Assembly: GCF_007676705.1 (NCBI RefSeq)
Contig: NZ_VEBF01000002.1
Location: 558,001 to 622,000, forward strand
Direction of reading: 5' to 3'
Length of the DNA stretch: 64,000 bases
Source: Paenibacillus xylanexedens
GTDB lineage: Bacteria > Bacillota > Bacilli > Paenibacillales > Paenibacillaceae
Shown: positions 26,133 through 33,564 of the stretch, one piece after another
Layout of the letters: every line of letters starts with the position of its first letter
Numbering within the stretch: the first letter of the stretch is position 1
Position numbers and translations under genes: made by a program
The notes under the pieces: model-generated
Told to the model about the DNA's origin: nothing
Database searches by the model: none
Seen by the model: the letters and a program-made list of their open reading frames with translations, nothing else

Positions 26133-26699
26133 TTATACCAAATGGTCATAGACCGTCATCAGTTCAGAGGCTGGTCGGCTTGCATCCATATCCCGCAATG
26201 CAGGCTGGTCTCCGTAACCGATATGAAATACCCCGAGCACCTTCTCTTCACTTGTCAAGCCCATCAGATTCATAAACACAGGATGTTGTTGATAATCATT
26301 GATCTTCCCGACGGCATTCAAGCCCTGTTCCGCAGCCAGGATACTAAATCGTTTGCTCCAGGCTTTGGCGGGTAGCAGATCATCCTCACGAGCATTCGTA
26401 GGCGCCACGACAACCAGATGGGCGGGAATCGCTTCCGTGTATTGATATGTAGCCCAATCGCCGTAGCGATCGGCCAGATGGGGTGGATAGCTCTGTCTGA
26501 CCGCCTCCAGATAAAGCTGCCTTCCTTCGCCTGCGAATAACATAAACCGCCAGGGTTCTGAACTCATGACATATAATGAAGGATCTGCATCATCAAGCAG
26601 CTTTCGTATGACTGACTGTGGTACTGGCAACGGACTGAATTCGCAAGCTCCTGTACGTCTTTTGCCGCTGCTTATATCTTGACTTAGACCGGTAGACAT
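26133..26699 (-). CDS. Nitroreductase-family flavoprotein
   Basis: 188-aa FMN-dependent oxidoreductase of the nitroreductase (YdgI/YdjA-like) family. The N-terminal FMN-binding segment RRTGACEFSPLPVP and the PSLYVMSSEPWRFMLF block resemble family members (R-R-S..F; P..N.QPW), with some unusual substitutions. The C-terminal GLTSEEKVLGVFHIGYG block is standard. AGGAGGG precedes the start. It is the last gene of a leftward run behind the flavodoxin and may share its Fur-controlled transcript. The substrate is unknown; ferric-chelate reduction would fit the setting. Confidence 0.88.
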   Translation of the reverse strand: MSTGLSQDISSGKRRTGACEFSPLPVPQSVIRKLLDDADPSLYVMSSEPWRFMLFAGEGRQLYLEAVRQSYPPHLADRYGDWATYQYTEAIPAHLVVVAPTNAREDDLLPAKAWSKRFSILAAEQGLNAVGKINDYQQHPVFMNLMGLTSEEKVLGVFHIGYGDQPALRDMDASRPASELMTVYDHLV

Positions 26700-26750
26700 G
26701 ACAACATCCCTCCTCTATCTGCGTGATATATGGTTATCCTTCGATCGCCT

Positions 26751-27557
26751 TCACATCAACCATGTTTTCTTCGGTTCAGCCGCATCCGTTCTCCAGCGAT
26801 CTACCTCTTCGTGAATCCGTGCTTTGTCACGCGTTGTAAACCTCTCCGATTCCACCGCTTCTGCTTGTGGCATACTGTCTCGGATCAAACGAATATAATC
26901 CATGGAACGAATCAAAGATTGGCGTCCAGGGATGTATCTTATTTTGCGTCCTTCCAGCAGGCAATAAATCTCGATCATACCCGGTAATTGACCGAAGGCT
27001 TCCCAGCAGAATGCACTGACCATATGCTGAAATGCCTCAACCACATTCGGATCATGGACAACCATGTATTTCTGAATCAGCAGTGAATCCCAGCCTTCCG
27101 GTTGCCAGGCCGCCTGAAATATCATTGATAAGTGCATGGATAATGAAGGCAACTCCGTTCTCCACTGTTCAAAAAGAATCGCTGGATGCTTCAGATCATC
27201 GTTCATTGCAGCAGCGAGCGACAATTCATCCGTAATCTTGTTCTTTACATCCCAGTAATGGAGAACAGATTCGAAACCATTGGTCTTCTTGGGCCACCAT
27301 TTCTCAAGTAAATATTGTATGGGTACCTCTTTGCGAACATCAGGGTCGAGACTGTAAAAAGCATTGACCGCATGACTGACCGCATACTGTACACGATGCC
27401 TCCATTGCAGAGGAGAATGCTGTTCTGACGAAGGTTCAGGGCGGATGAACCGGTGTGGGCTGCGCAGCATCTCTTCCAATCTGTAATCTTCAAGCAGATG
27501 TCGAGGAAGGTCATTCCTTCCGACCGGCATCGCTGCCTGAACATTATGTCTTAACAT
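26751..27557 (-). CDS. Uncharacterised 268-aa protein, YkuO-like by context
   Basis: No named domain is evident. The product is soluble, rich in Trp and Arg, and begins with LPRHLLEDYRLEEMLRSPHRF, a pattern faintly like the C-terminal segments of PD-(D/E)XK nucleases, though no catalytic motif was found. It starts 5 bp after the flavodoxin stop. In B. subtilis the Fur-controlled ykuN-ykuO-ykuP operon has a protein of similar size, YkuO, of unknown function next to flavodoxins. The order and Fur box here make an equivalent likely; this rests on context, not on alignment. Confidence 0.7.
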   Translation of the reverse strand: MLRHNVQAAMPVGRNDLPRHLLEDYRLEEMLRSPHRFIRPEPSSEQHSPLQWRHRVQYAVSHAVNAFYSLDPDVRKEVPIQYLLEKWWPKKTNGFESVLHYWDVKNKITDELSLAAAMNDDLKHPAILFEQWRTELPSLSMHLSMIFQAAWQPEGWDSLLIQKYMVVHDPNVVEAFQHMVSAFCWEAFGQLPGMIEIYCLLEGRKIRYIPGRQSLIRSMDYIRLIRDSMPQAEAVESERFTTRDKARIHEEVDRWRTDAAEPKKTWLM

Positions 27558-27562
27558 GATCT

Positions 27563-28015
27563 TTAGGACACCTGTAATCCGGCAGCAGCGAAGCGTTTGC
27601 CAAAGTCACGGCACGTATCCTTCTCCTGCTCAAGCGGACTATATTCAATCTTTAACATCTCTGGAGATACCTCCGCCCCACGCTCTTGCAGCTTGGCAGC
27701 GGCGAGATCAACCGCTCCGCAGAACTGCTCATAAGAGGTGTCACCACTACCGAACACTGCTGCTCTCTTGCCGCTCAAGTCAAGCTCATCCAACTCTTCA
27801 TAGAAATCAAGGAATTCATCTGGCAACTCTCCGTCTCCCCAAGTGTAGACGCCGATCATGAATCCGTCATAGTCCATTACATCGGATGCGTTACAATCCG
27901 TTACGGATTTCAGATCTGCCTCGTGGCCTCCCTGTGTAATTCCTTCCACAATCAGTTCTGCAATTTCTTCTGTATTTCCGGTCATGCTTGCATAAGCCAC
28001 TAACAATTTAGCCAT
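27563..28015 (-). CDS. Flavodoxin (YkuN/YkuP-type)
   Basis: 150-aa short-chain-type flavodoxin. The FMN phosphate loop is YASMTGNTEEIA (residues 8-19), and the second and third FMN loops are VYTWGDGELPD and FGSGDTSYEQFC. Flavodoxins of this type replace ferredoxin as electron carriers when iron is scarce. The promoter holds a near-perfect Fur box between -35 and -10. It is the first gene of a leftward run with the YkuO-like and nitroreductase genes. Confidence 0.96.
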   Translation of the reverse strand: MAKLLVAYASMTGNTEEIAELIVEGITQGGHEADLKSVTDCNASDVMDYDGFMIGVYTWGDGELPDEFLDFYEELDELDLSGKRAAVFGSGDTSYEQFCGAVDLAAAKLQERGAEVSPEMLKIEYSPLEQEKDTCRDFGKRFAAAGLQVS

Positions 28016-28092
28016 CTATTTTTCCCTCGCTTTAGTTTGATCATGTTATATTCTCTCTATGAAGAAAGAATGAATTTTGAATTATTAACAAA

Positions 28093-28122
28093 ATCATATG
28101 TGATAATGATTATCATTGTCAA
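28093..28122 (-). promoter_or_regulatory. Fur-controlled promoter of the flavodoxin operon
   Basis: On the minus strand, -35 TTGACA (28122-28117) and -10 TATGAT (28098-28093) are separated by 18 bp. The perfect 7-1-7 Fur box TGATAAT-G-ATTATCA (28101-28115) fills that spacer. The 19-mer starting at 28102 matches the consensus GATAATGATTATCATTATC in 18 of 19 positions. Confidence 0.9.
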
Positions 28123-28312
28123 ATTAATTTTTTGGTTATCTTTGTTTTTCAGTATATGGTGCACGTTGGATTTCAACATAGTTAAAAATACTTCGACCTT
28201 TTAGTTCAGCTCCACTCGGCTCCTTCATTACTCCGGTACCCCAACTGGCGTACAAGCCCTTTTTTGTTGTACAATAGTATCCAAATGACTTTTGAAGGAT
28301 GGATAAATCATT

Positions 28313-29176
28313 ATGTACGTAGCTAAGAATTGGAAGGACTATGAAGTAATCGATACAGGAGGCGGCGAGAAACTGGAGCGTTGGGGAGATGTTATTTTAC
28401 GCAGACCCGATCCGCAGATTATCTGGCCCCTTGAGCAAGAGACTAATGAATGGCGTCAGGTGCATGGCCACTACCATCGCAGCTCTTCCGGTGGCGGTAA
28501 CTGGGATATGAAAAAGCCCATTCCCGAGCGCTGGACGATCGGATACGAAAACCTGAAATTCCACATTAAACCGACCAGCTTCAAGCACACTGGCCTGTTC
28601 CCTGAACAAGCTGCCAACTGGAGCTGGATGATGGATAAAATCTCCAATGCAGGACGTCCTATTTCTGTCTTGAACCTGTTTGCCTATACGGGCGGTGCTA
28701 CTGTTGCGGCTGCTTATGCCGGTGCTTCGGTGGTACACGTAGATGCAGCCAAAGGTATGGTTCAATGGGCCAAGGAAAATGTTCAATTATCCGGACTGGC
28801 TGATCGCCCTGTTCGTTTTATTACCGATGATGTATTCAAATTCGTACAACGGGAACAACGGCGCGGGAATCGTTATGACGCCATTATTATGGACCCTCCT
28901 TCTTATGGCCGAGGCCCTAATGGAGAGACATGGAAGCTGGAAGAGAACCTTTATCCTTTCTTGAAGTCGTGTATGACGATCTTGTCGGATAATCCATTAT
29001 TCATGCTGGTTAACTCCTACACCACAGGCATCTCCTCCACGGTTCTACGCAACATGCTGACCATGACGATGTCTGCTCAGTACGGTGGTGAAATTACTGC
29101 AGGTGAAATCGGTCTGCCGATCACACGCAGTGGTCTCGATCTGCCTTGTGGCATTTTGGGCCGCTGGGAGTCCTAA
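28313..29176 (+). CDS. Class I SAM-dependent methyltransferase, rRNA-type
   Basis: 287-aa methyltransferase of the RlmI/RlmK-like superfamily, probably acting on a base in rRNA. The SAM motif is LNLFAYTGGATVAAA (about residues 122-136), the acidic residue after strand 2 is VVHVDAAKG, and the catalytic-type motif is DPPSYGRG. The first ~100 residues form the N-terminal RNA-binding part. The following pseudouridine synthase starts 2 bp after its stop, so two RNA-modifying enzymes are made together. Confidence 0.9.
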   Translation: MYVAKNWKDYEVIDTGGGEKLERWGDVILRRPDPQIIWPLEQETNEWRQVHGHYHRSSSGGGNWDMKKPIPERWTIGYENLKFHIKPTSFKHTGLFPEQAANWSWMMDKISNAGRPISVLNLFAYTGGATVAAAYAGASVVHVDAAKGMVQWAKENVQLSGLADRPVRFITDDVFKFVQREQRRGNRYDAIIMDPPSYGRGPNGETWKLEENLYPFLKSCMTILSDNPLFMLVNSYTTGISSTVLRNMLTMTMSAQYGGEITAGEIGLPITRSGLDLPCGILGRWES

Positions 29177-29178
29177 TC

Positions 29179-29910
29179 ATGTCAGAACATCGGCATGATC
29201 ACGATGCGATTCCGATTCTGTTCGAAGACAATCATCTGTTAGGTATTACGAAACCGGTCAATGTACCTACTCAGGAAGATGCATCAGGGGATCCGGATTT
29301 GCTTACATTGCTGAAGCAGGATCTGAAAGAACGCTATAACAAGCCCGGCAATGTCTATCTTGGGTTAGTGCACCGACTTGACCGTCCTGTTGGAGGGGCA
29401 ATGATCTTCGCCAAGACATCCAAAGCCGCTTCGAGATTGTCCGAGACTGTGCGGGGACGTCATTTCCGTAAAATATATGCGGCTGTTGTACATGGCAAGT
29501 TGCCTGCACAGCAGGGAACGTTAAAGCACACGCTGCTGAAAGATGCACGTACGAATACCGTTACTGTTGTACCCAAGGGTACGGCTGGCGGTAAGGATGC
29601 CGTTCTGGATTATCAGGTCATTGGTGAGACGGACCGATACAGCCTCGTTCATATCGAACTGCACACCGGCAGATCTCATCAGATTCGAGTGCAAATGAAA
29701 GAAATCGGCTGCCCGCTGTACGGGGATCAGAAGTACGGCGCAAGCGTGAATAAACCAGGGCAACAGATTGCTCTGTGGTCTGTGATTGCAGCTTTCCCTC
29801 ATCCAGTTACCAAGGAAGAAGTTATTTTGCAATCTTTGCCTGCAAGAGAATTTCCCTGGGCAGAATGGCCAGACGCTGTGTACCAAAAAGCCTTTGAACA
29901 ACCTCAATAA
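29179..29910 (+). CDS. RluA-family RNA pseudouridine synthase
   Basis: 243-aa enzyme converting uridine to pseudouridine in rRNA or tRNA. The active-site motif is HRLDRPVGG with catalytic Asp68; the later family blocks IELHTGRSHQIRVQM and GCPLYGDQKYGA are present. It has no S4 domain. The start ATG 29179 is 2 bp after the methyltransferase stop; upstream in-frame codons are inside that gene. The stop codon lies in a 17-bp direct repeat that flanks an inserted-looking element. Confidence 0.93.
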   Translation: MSEHRHDHDAIPILFEDNHLLGITKPVNVPTQEDASGDPDLLTLLKQDLKERYNKPGNVYLGLVHRLDRPVGGAMIFAKTSKAASRLSETVRGRHFRKIYAAVVHGKLPAQQGTLKHTLLKDARTNTVTVVPKGTAGGKDAVLDYQVIGETDRYSLVHIELHTGRSHQIRVQMKEIGCPLYGDQKYGASVNKPGQQIALWSVIAAFPHPVTKEEVILQSLPAREFPWAEWPDAVYQKAFEQPQ

Positions 29911-30097
29911 GTGCGTGTTCAAAAAGACTGGTTTTCAGTACCGAGAAGATGGGATAAAGGTAGAAATGGAGTAGCGGAGCGTAGGGAAAACTACGTGAGT
30001 AACGGACATTTCGACTGAATGCCATATTCGATGCTGATGATGCCAGCAGGCATCATTCGTAATCAAAAGCGGTTTTTTTGACAACCTCTATAAGTGC
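29898..30097. repeat. Dispersed-repeat/MITE-like element flanked by 17-bp direct repeats
   Basis: ACAACCTCAATAAGTGC (29898-29914) recurs as ACAACCTCTATAAGTGC (30081-30097), 16 of 17 identical. Between them is a non-coding ~166-bp element whose ends are imperfect inverted repeats (GTTCAAAAAGACTGGTTTTC at the left; AAAAGCGGTTTTTTTGAC at the right). It contains an 8-bp perfect hairpin ATGATGCC-AGCA-GGCATCAT (30037-30056) and a CGTAG/CTACG pair. It separates the pseudouridine synthase gene from its terminator. I recall similar sequences scattered in Paenibacillus genomes, but could not check. Confidence 0.6.
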
Positions 30098-30125
30098 ACA
30101 GGAGCAGGTCACATCTGTCCATATT

Positions 30126-30166
30126 ACGTGTCGTTCAGATTCTGTATCTGAATGACACGTTTTTTA
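30126..30166 (+). terminator. Terminator of the methyltransferase/pseudouridine synthase unit
   Basis: 15-bp stem ACGTGTCGTTCAGAT / ATCTGAATGACACGT with one wobble and a 5-nt loop, followed by TTTTTT. Plus-strand polarity only. Confidence 0.9.
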
Positions 30167-30209
30167 ATATTTCCTGCTATATGCGTAAGATGCAGAAAGG
30201 AGCCATAAA

Positions 30210-30554
30210 ATGACCCCATTTACCAAACAAGTCGTTGCAATCATCGCGGCGATTCCCGAAGGTAAAGTGATGACTTACGGTCAGATTGCCGCCCACGCTG
30301 GAAGTCCAAGAGCCGCGAGACAAGTCGTACGGATTCTGCACTCCTTGAGCCGCAAGGAACGGCTTCCCTGGCATCGTGTCGTCAATGCAAAAGGCGAAAT
30401 CTCCATACCGGATGAACACTCGCGCATGATGCAGGAAACAGAACTTATTAGCGAAGGTGTTGAGTTTCAGATGAACGGGACCATTAATCTCAAACGGTTC
30501 GGACATGAGCCCGATCCTGTGTTTCTTCTCGATCCATCGGTCCAGCCCGAATAA
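30210..30554 (+). CDS. Alkyltransferase-like (ATL) DNA damage protein
   Basis: 114-aa protein of the MGMT/Ogt fold without the methyl-acceptor cysteine. The usual PCHRV is PWHRV here (Trp54), the mark of ATL proteins. These bind O6-alkylguanine, flip the base and hand the lesion to nucleotide excision repair rather than repairing it. The helix-turn-helix (MTYGQIAAHAGSPRAARQV) and arginine finger are retained. The start has AAAGGAG upstream. Monocistronic, between two terminators. Confidence 0.92.
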   Translation: MTPFTKQVVAIIAAIPEGKVMTYGQIAAHAGSPRAARQVVRILHSLSRKERLPWHRVVNAKGEISIPDEHSRMMQETELISEGVEFQMNGTINLKRFGHEPDPVFLLDPSVQPE

Positions 30555-30582
30555 GACGACTCTCCTCATATTGTGCACACAC

Positions 30583-30646
30583 AAAAAAAGAGAACTCAGG
30601 CAGTTAGGGGGTATACCCCTTTTCAACTGCTAGAGTTCTCTTTTTT
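30583..30646. terminator. Strong bidirectional terminator
   Basis: AAAAAAGAGAACTC ... GAGTTCTCTTTTTT with an inner CAGTT/AACTG pair and a central GGGGG-TATA-CCCC stem. Runs of A and T on both sides serve both the ATL gene and the convergent efflux gene. Confidence 0.92.
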
Positions 30647-30666
30647 GGTTTTTTATCTGATGTTCG

Positions 30667-32178
30667 TTATGCTGTAGCCGTCGCTTTTTCCTGTTCTACA
30701 GTAACAGGCTCAACAGCTGGTTTTGTTTTCCGAATAAAGAACGCCATGATCAACGCAACCACGGTCATTCCCGTTGCAACGATGAATGCATAGTTTACAC
30801 CGTAAATGGTTGCATCTGCCGTAGCACGCACCATTGCCGCCTGATCATCCGGATTAACCTGACCCGCAGCCAATGTCTCTGCCAGATGTGTTTTGAGCTT
30901 GCTGCTCATAATGGTAACAAGAATGGCTGTACCAATTGCACCCGCGACTGTACGCAATGTGTTGGACATCGCTGTACCATGCGCGTTCAGACGTTGAGGC
31001 AGTTGATTCAGACCTGCTGTTTGGATCGGCATCATCAGCATCGACATACCGAACATACGAGCCGTGTAGATAAACATCATGTAGCCGTACGTGGTATCGA
31101 TTGCCAGACGACTCAGTCCCCAAGTTGTAATCGCCGTAATGGCAAGACCTGCAACCGAGAGCCAGCGAGCGCCCACTTTATCAAAGATACGACCTGTTAT
31201 TGGAGACATGATCCCCATCAATATCGCACCCGGCATCATCAGAAGTCCTGATTCAATCGGTGAGAATCCACGAATGTTTTGCAGGAAAATAGGAAGCAGA
31301 ATCATACCTGCAAACATCGCCATAGTCACGAGCATATTGATGATCGTCGTTAATGTATACATATTGTACTTGAAAATACGGAACTCAAGTAGCGGATGAT
31401 CTGTTGTCAACTGACGAATAACGAACAGGATCAAGGATAACGCACCTACGACCAGGCAACTGACAACAATGACACTGCCCCATCCATCTGTTCCCGCATC
31501 ACTAAATCCATACAGCAAACTACCAAAACCAAGCGTGGATAAAATAACGCCTGGGTAATCCAGTTTAGGCTTGGACTGGCGAGTTACATTTTTGACAAAA
31601 GCAATACCGATTGCCGTTGCAATAATAGAGAATGGCAAGATGATGTAGAACAATAATCTCCATGAATAATGCTCAACCACATAACCAGAAAGCGTAGGTC
31701 CAATTGCAGGAGCCAGAATCATTGCAATCCCCATCGTGCCCATTGCCTGACCACGTTTCTCGATCGGGAAGATGGTCAGGAATACAACGGTCATCAGAGG
31801 CATCAGAATACCTGCACCTGCTGCTTGAATGACACGGCCTACCATCAGAATGGTAAAGGTCGGACTCAGACCACAGACTAACGTCCCTATGGTAAAGAGA
31901 GTCATGGCTGTAATAAAAATTTGACGCGTCGAAAATTTCGCAATCAGATATGCCGTAATCGGAATCAGTACACCGTTGACGAGCATATAACCTGTCGTTA
32001 ACCATTGAGCTTTGTTCGCATTGATAGCGAGGTCTTCCATGATTTTGGGAAGAGCTACGTTCATCAGGGTTTGGTTCAGGAATGCTACAAAGGCACCAAT
32101 TAACAATGCCGCTACAATTGGGCCTTTCTTGATGTTGTCCATCGCCGAGGATGGAGCTGCAGCAGTAGTCGTACTCAT
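30667..32178 (-). CDS. DHA2-family (EmrB/QacA) multidrug efflux MFS transporter
   Basis: 503-aa proton-driven efflux pump with about 14 membrane segments. The DHA2 signatures are visible: FLNQTLMNVALPKIMEDL in helix 1, QWLTTGYMLVNGVLIP, motif C-like APAIGPTLSGYVVEH in helix 5. Its ATG overlaps the stop of the MarR gene (ATGA), so the two form a repressor-pump operon. The 20-bp palindrome upstream of the MarR gene probably controls both. Substrates are unknown. Confidence 0.95.
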   Translation of the reverse strand: MSTTTAAAPSSAMDNIKKGPIVAALLIGAFVAFLNQTLMNVALPKIMEDLAINANKAQWLTTGYMLVNGVLIPITAYLIAKFSTRQIFITAMTLFTIGTLVCGLSPTFTILMVGRVIQAAGAGILMPLMTVVFLTIFPIEKRGQAMGTMGIAMILAPAIGPTLSGYVVEHYSWRLLFYIILPFSIIATAIGIAFVKNVTRQSKPKLDYPGVILSTLGFGSLLYGFSDAGTDGWGSVIVVSCLVVGALSLILFVIRQLTTDHPLLEFRIFKYNMYTLTTIINMLVTMAMFAGMILLPIFLQNIRGFSPIESGLLMMPGAILMGIMSPITGRIFDKVGARWLSVAGLAITAITTWGLSRLAIDTTYGYMMFIYTARMFGMSMLMMPIQTAGLNQLPQRLNAHGTAMSNTLRTVAGAIGTAILVTIMSSKLKTHLAETLAAGQVNPDDQAAMVRATADATIYGVNYAFIVATGMTVVALIMAFFIRKTKPAVEPVTVEQEKATATA

Positions 32179-32621
32179 ATGTTGTTCATCTCTCTTCCTT
32201 CTAACTTTTCAATCATTTGACTATGGATTCTAAGCAGGTGCTCAAGATCTTCCTTCGATATATCCAGAATGGGTGACACTCTTTCCATCCATAAATGGTG
32301 CGTCTCCTGCTGGGCCTGTTCCCCTTTATCCGTAATTTGAAGCTTAACGGATCGGCGGTCAGCATCCGAACGTGTCCGAACGATATATTCGCCCTTGACT
32401 AGCCGCTCTACAACAGCGCTCATCGAACTACTGCCCATATGGCATAATTCAGCCACTTCGTTGATGCCGATGGAAGGACGCTCTCTCAGGATCGATAACA
32501 CCATAAACTGGATCGAAGTCAGCTCGATCTCCTTGTTTTCATTCCAAAATGCTCGAAAAAGCATTTGATTCACTTGGCGGAACGAATTGATAATATAGAA
32601 TACTTCATACGTATCAGTCAT
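32175..32621 (-). CDS. MarR-family regulator of the adjacent efflux pump
   Basis: 148-aa winged-helix repressor. Helix-turn-helix: IGINEVAELCHMGSSSMSAVVERL; wing: RTRSDADRRSVKLQITDKG. N- and C-terminal helices form the dimer interface. It is co-translated with the DHA2 pump by a 4-bp overlap. A perfect 9-2-9 palindrome lies 29-48 bp before its start, in the promoter, so autorepression relieved by a toxic ligand is likely. Confidence 0.94.
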   Translation of the reverse strand: MTDTYEVFYIINSFRQVNQMLFRAFWNENKEIELTSIQFMVLSILRERPSIGINEVAELCHMGSSSMSAVVERLVKGEYIVRTRSDADRRSVKLQITDKGEQAQQETHHLWMERVSPILDISKEDLEHLLRIHSQMIEKLEGREMNNI

Positions 32622-32649
32622 TGATTCACCCTTTTACTTTTGGAATATA

Positions 32650-32669
32650 ATATTTCGTACACGAAATAT
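32650..32669. promoter_or_regulatory. MarR operator palindrome
   Basis: ATATTTCGT-AC-ACGAAATAT, a perfect 9-2-9 inverted repeat, overlapping the expected -10 region of the marR-efflux operon. Size and position are typical of MarR operators. Confidence 0.8.
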
Positions 32670-32830
32670 CAGGGGAACAATTATTTATTATAACAAAAAT
32701 ATTTACATAGTCAACTCTTTACATATGAATTCACCAAAATAATATTAGGACATACTACATGGTTATATCTCAGCCTGAATCAACTAACCCGGATACAGTG
32801 AGTAGCATATGTATTTTGTAAATAAAATAA

Positions 32831-32870
32831 CCATAGGGCTCCTGCACGAAACGAGCAGGCACACCTATGG
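32831..32870 (-). terminator. Hairpin after the second MarR gene
   Basis: CCATAGG...CCTATGG outer stem with an inner CCTGC/GCAGG stem; on the minus strand it is followed by TTATTTTATTTAC. It lies 25 bp past the MarR stop. The T-tract is interrupted, so strength is uncertain. The rest of 32670-32830 shows nothing coding. Confidence 0.6.
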
Positions 32871-32894
32871 CTATTCAAAAAAATTAACATTTTA

Positions 32895-33335
32895 TCATAC
32901 CGAAGTGGATAGTGCAGGCTCTTTGGTCTTGGGGGTTGTCATTTTGCCTAACAGATAGACCAGCAGTTGTTGATTGTGCATTGAAATGTTACTGAGCACG
33001 GAATTCATGAATTCATTACGGATAGTGATTCCCCGCTCTGTCTCCATTCTTCCTTTGTCGGACAGCGATACCCATACAATGCGTCGATCCTGATTATCCC
33101 GATTCCTGCGAATCAGGTCGTTCTTCTCCATACGATCGAGCAGCATCGTTACAGCTGCTGGCGTAGTCGCCAGAAAAGGAATCAGATCCGAAGGTTTCAT
33201 CTTCTGATGATCTTCAAGTACCTCCAGAACAGCCAGCTGAGCCTCCGTTAATGAAGGTGCCAACTCTTGATCCATATGCAGTTTATAATCTTTGGTTAGT
33301 CTTGACCAGCACTTGGCAAAATCGGAATTATACAT
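32895..33335 (-). CDS. MarR-family transcriptional regulator
   Basis: 146-aa winged-helix protein with recognition region MKPSDLIPFLATTPAAVTMLLDRM and wing RRNRDNQDRRIVWVSLSDKG. The start is placed at MYNSDFAK (33335) because GAGGAG lies 9 bp upstream; the frame is open to 33368. It has no obvious co-transcribed target, so its regulon may be elsewhere or its own gene. A paralogue of the neighbouring efflux regulator by fold, but clearly different in sequence. Confidence 0.9.
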   Translation of the reverse strand: MYNSDFAKCWSRLTKDYKLHMDQELAPSLTEAQLAVLEVLEDHQKMKPSDLIPFLATTPAAVTMLLDRMEKNDLIRRNRDNQDRRIVWVSLSDKGRMETERGITIRNEFMNSVLSNISMHNQQLLVYLLGKMTTPKTKEPALSTSV

Positions 33336-33502
33336 CTTGCATCGCTCCTCTCTGCAACCGGTTATCACTTCACCTGCTTAAGTTTTCGCCCTCCAAAGCC
33401 GCATTCCTGCTGCCTTTTTTCATTTTCCTAGCGATCGACCGTAATCGACGAAGGTTGTTAAACTTCGCATGGATGCGCTCTTCTAATCCGCCTTTGAACA
33501 AC

Positions 33503-33550
33503 AAAAAAAGACTCCTCGCATGACAGGATTAGCTGTTCTGCGAAAAGTCT
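33503..33550 (-). terminator. Terminator of the parE-parC operon
   Basis: Bulged stem GACT..CGCA..ACAG / CTGT..TGCG..AGTC followed on the minus strand by TTTTTTT. It lies 15 bp beyond the parC stop. Confidence 0.85.
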
Positions 33551-33564
33551 CGTTTGCTTATTTT

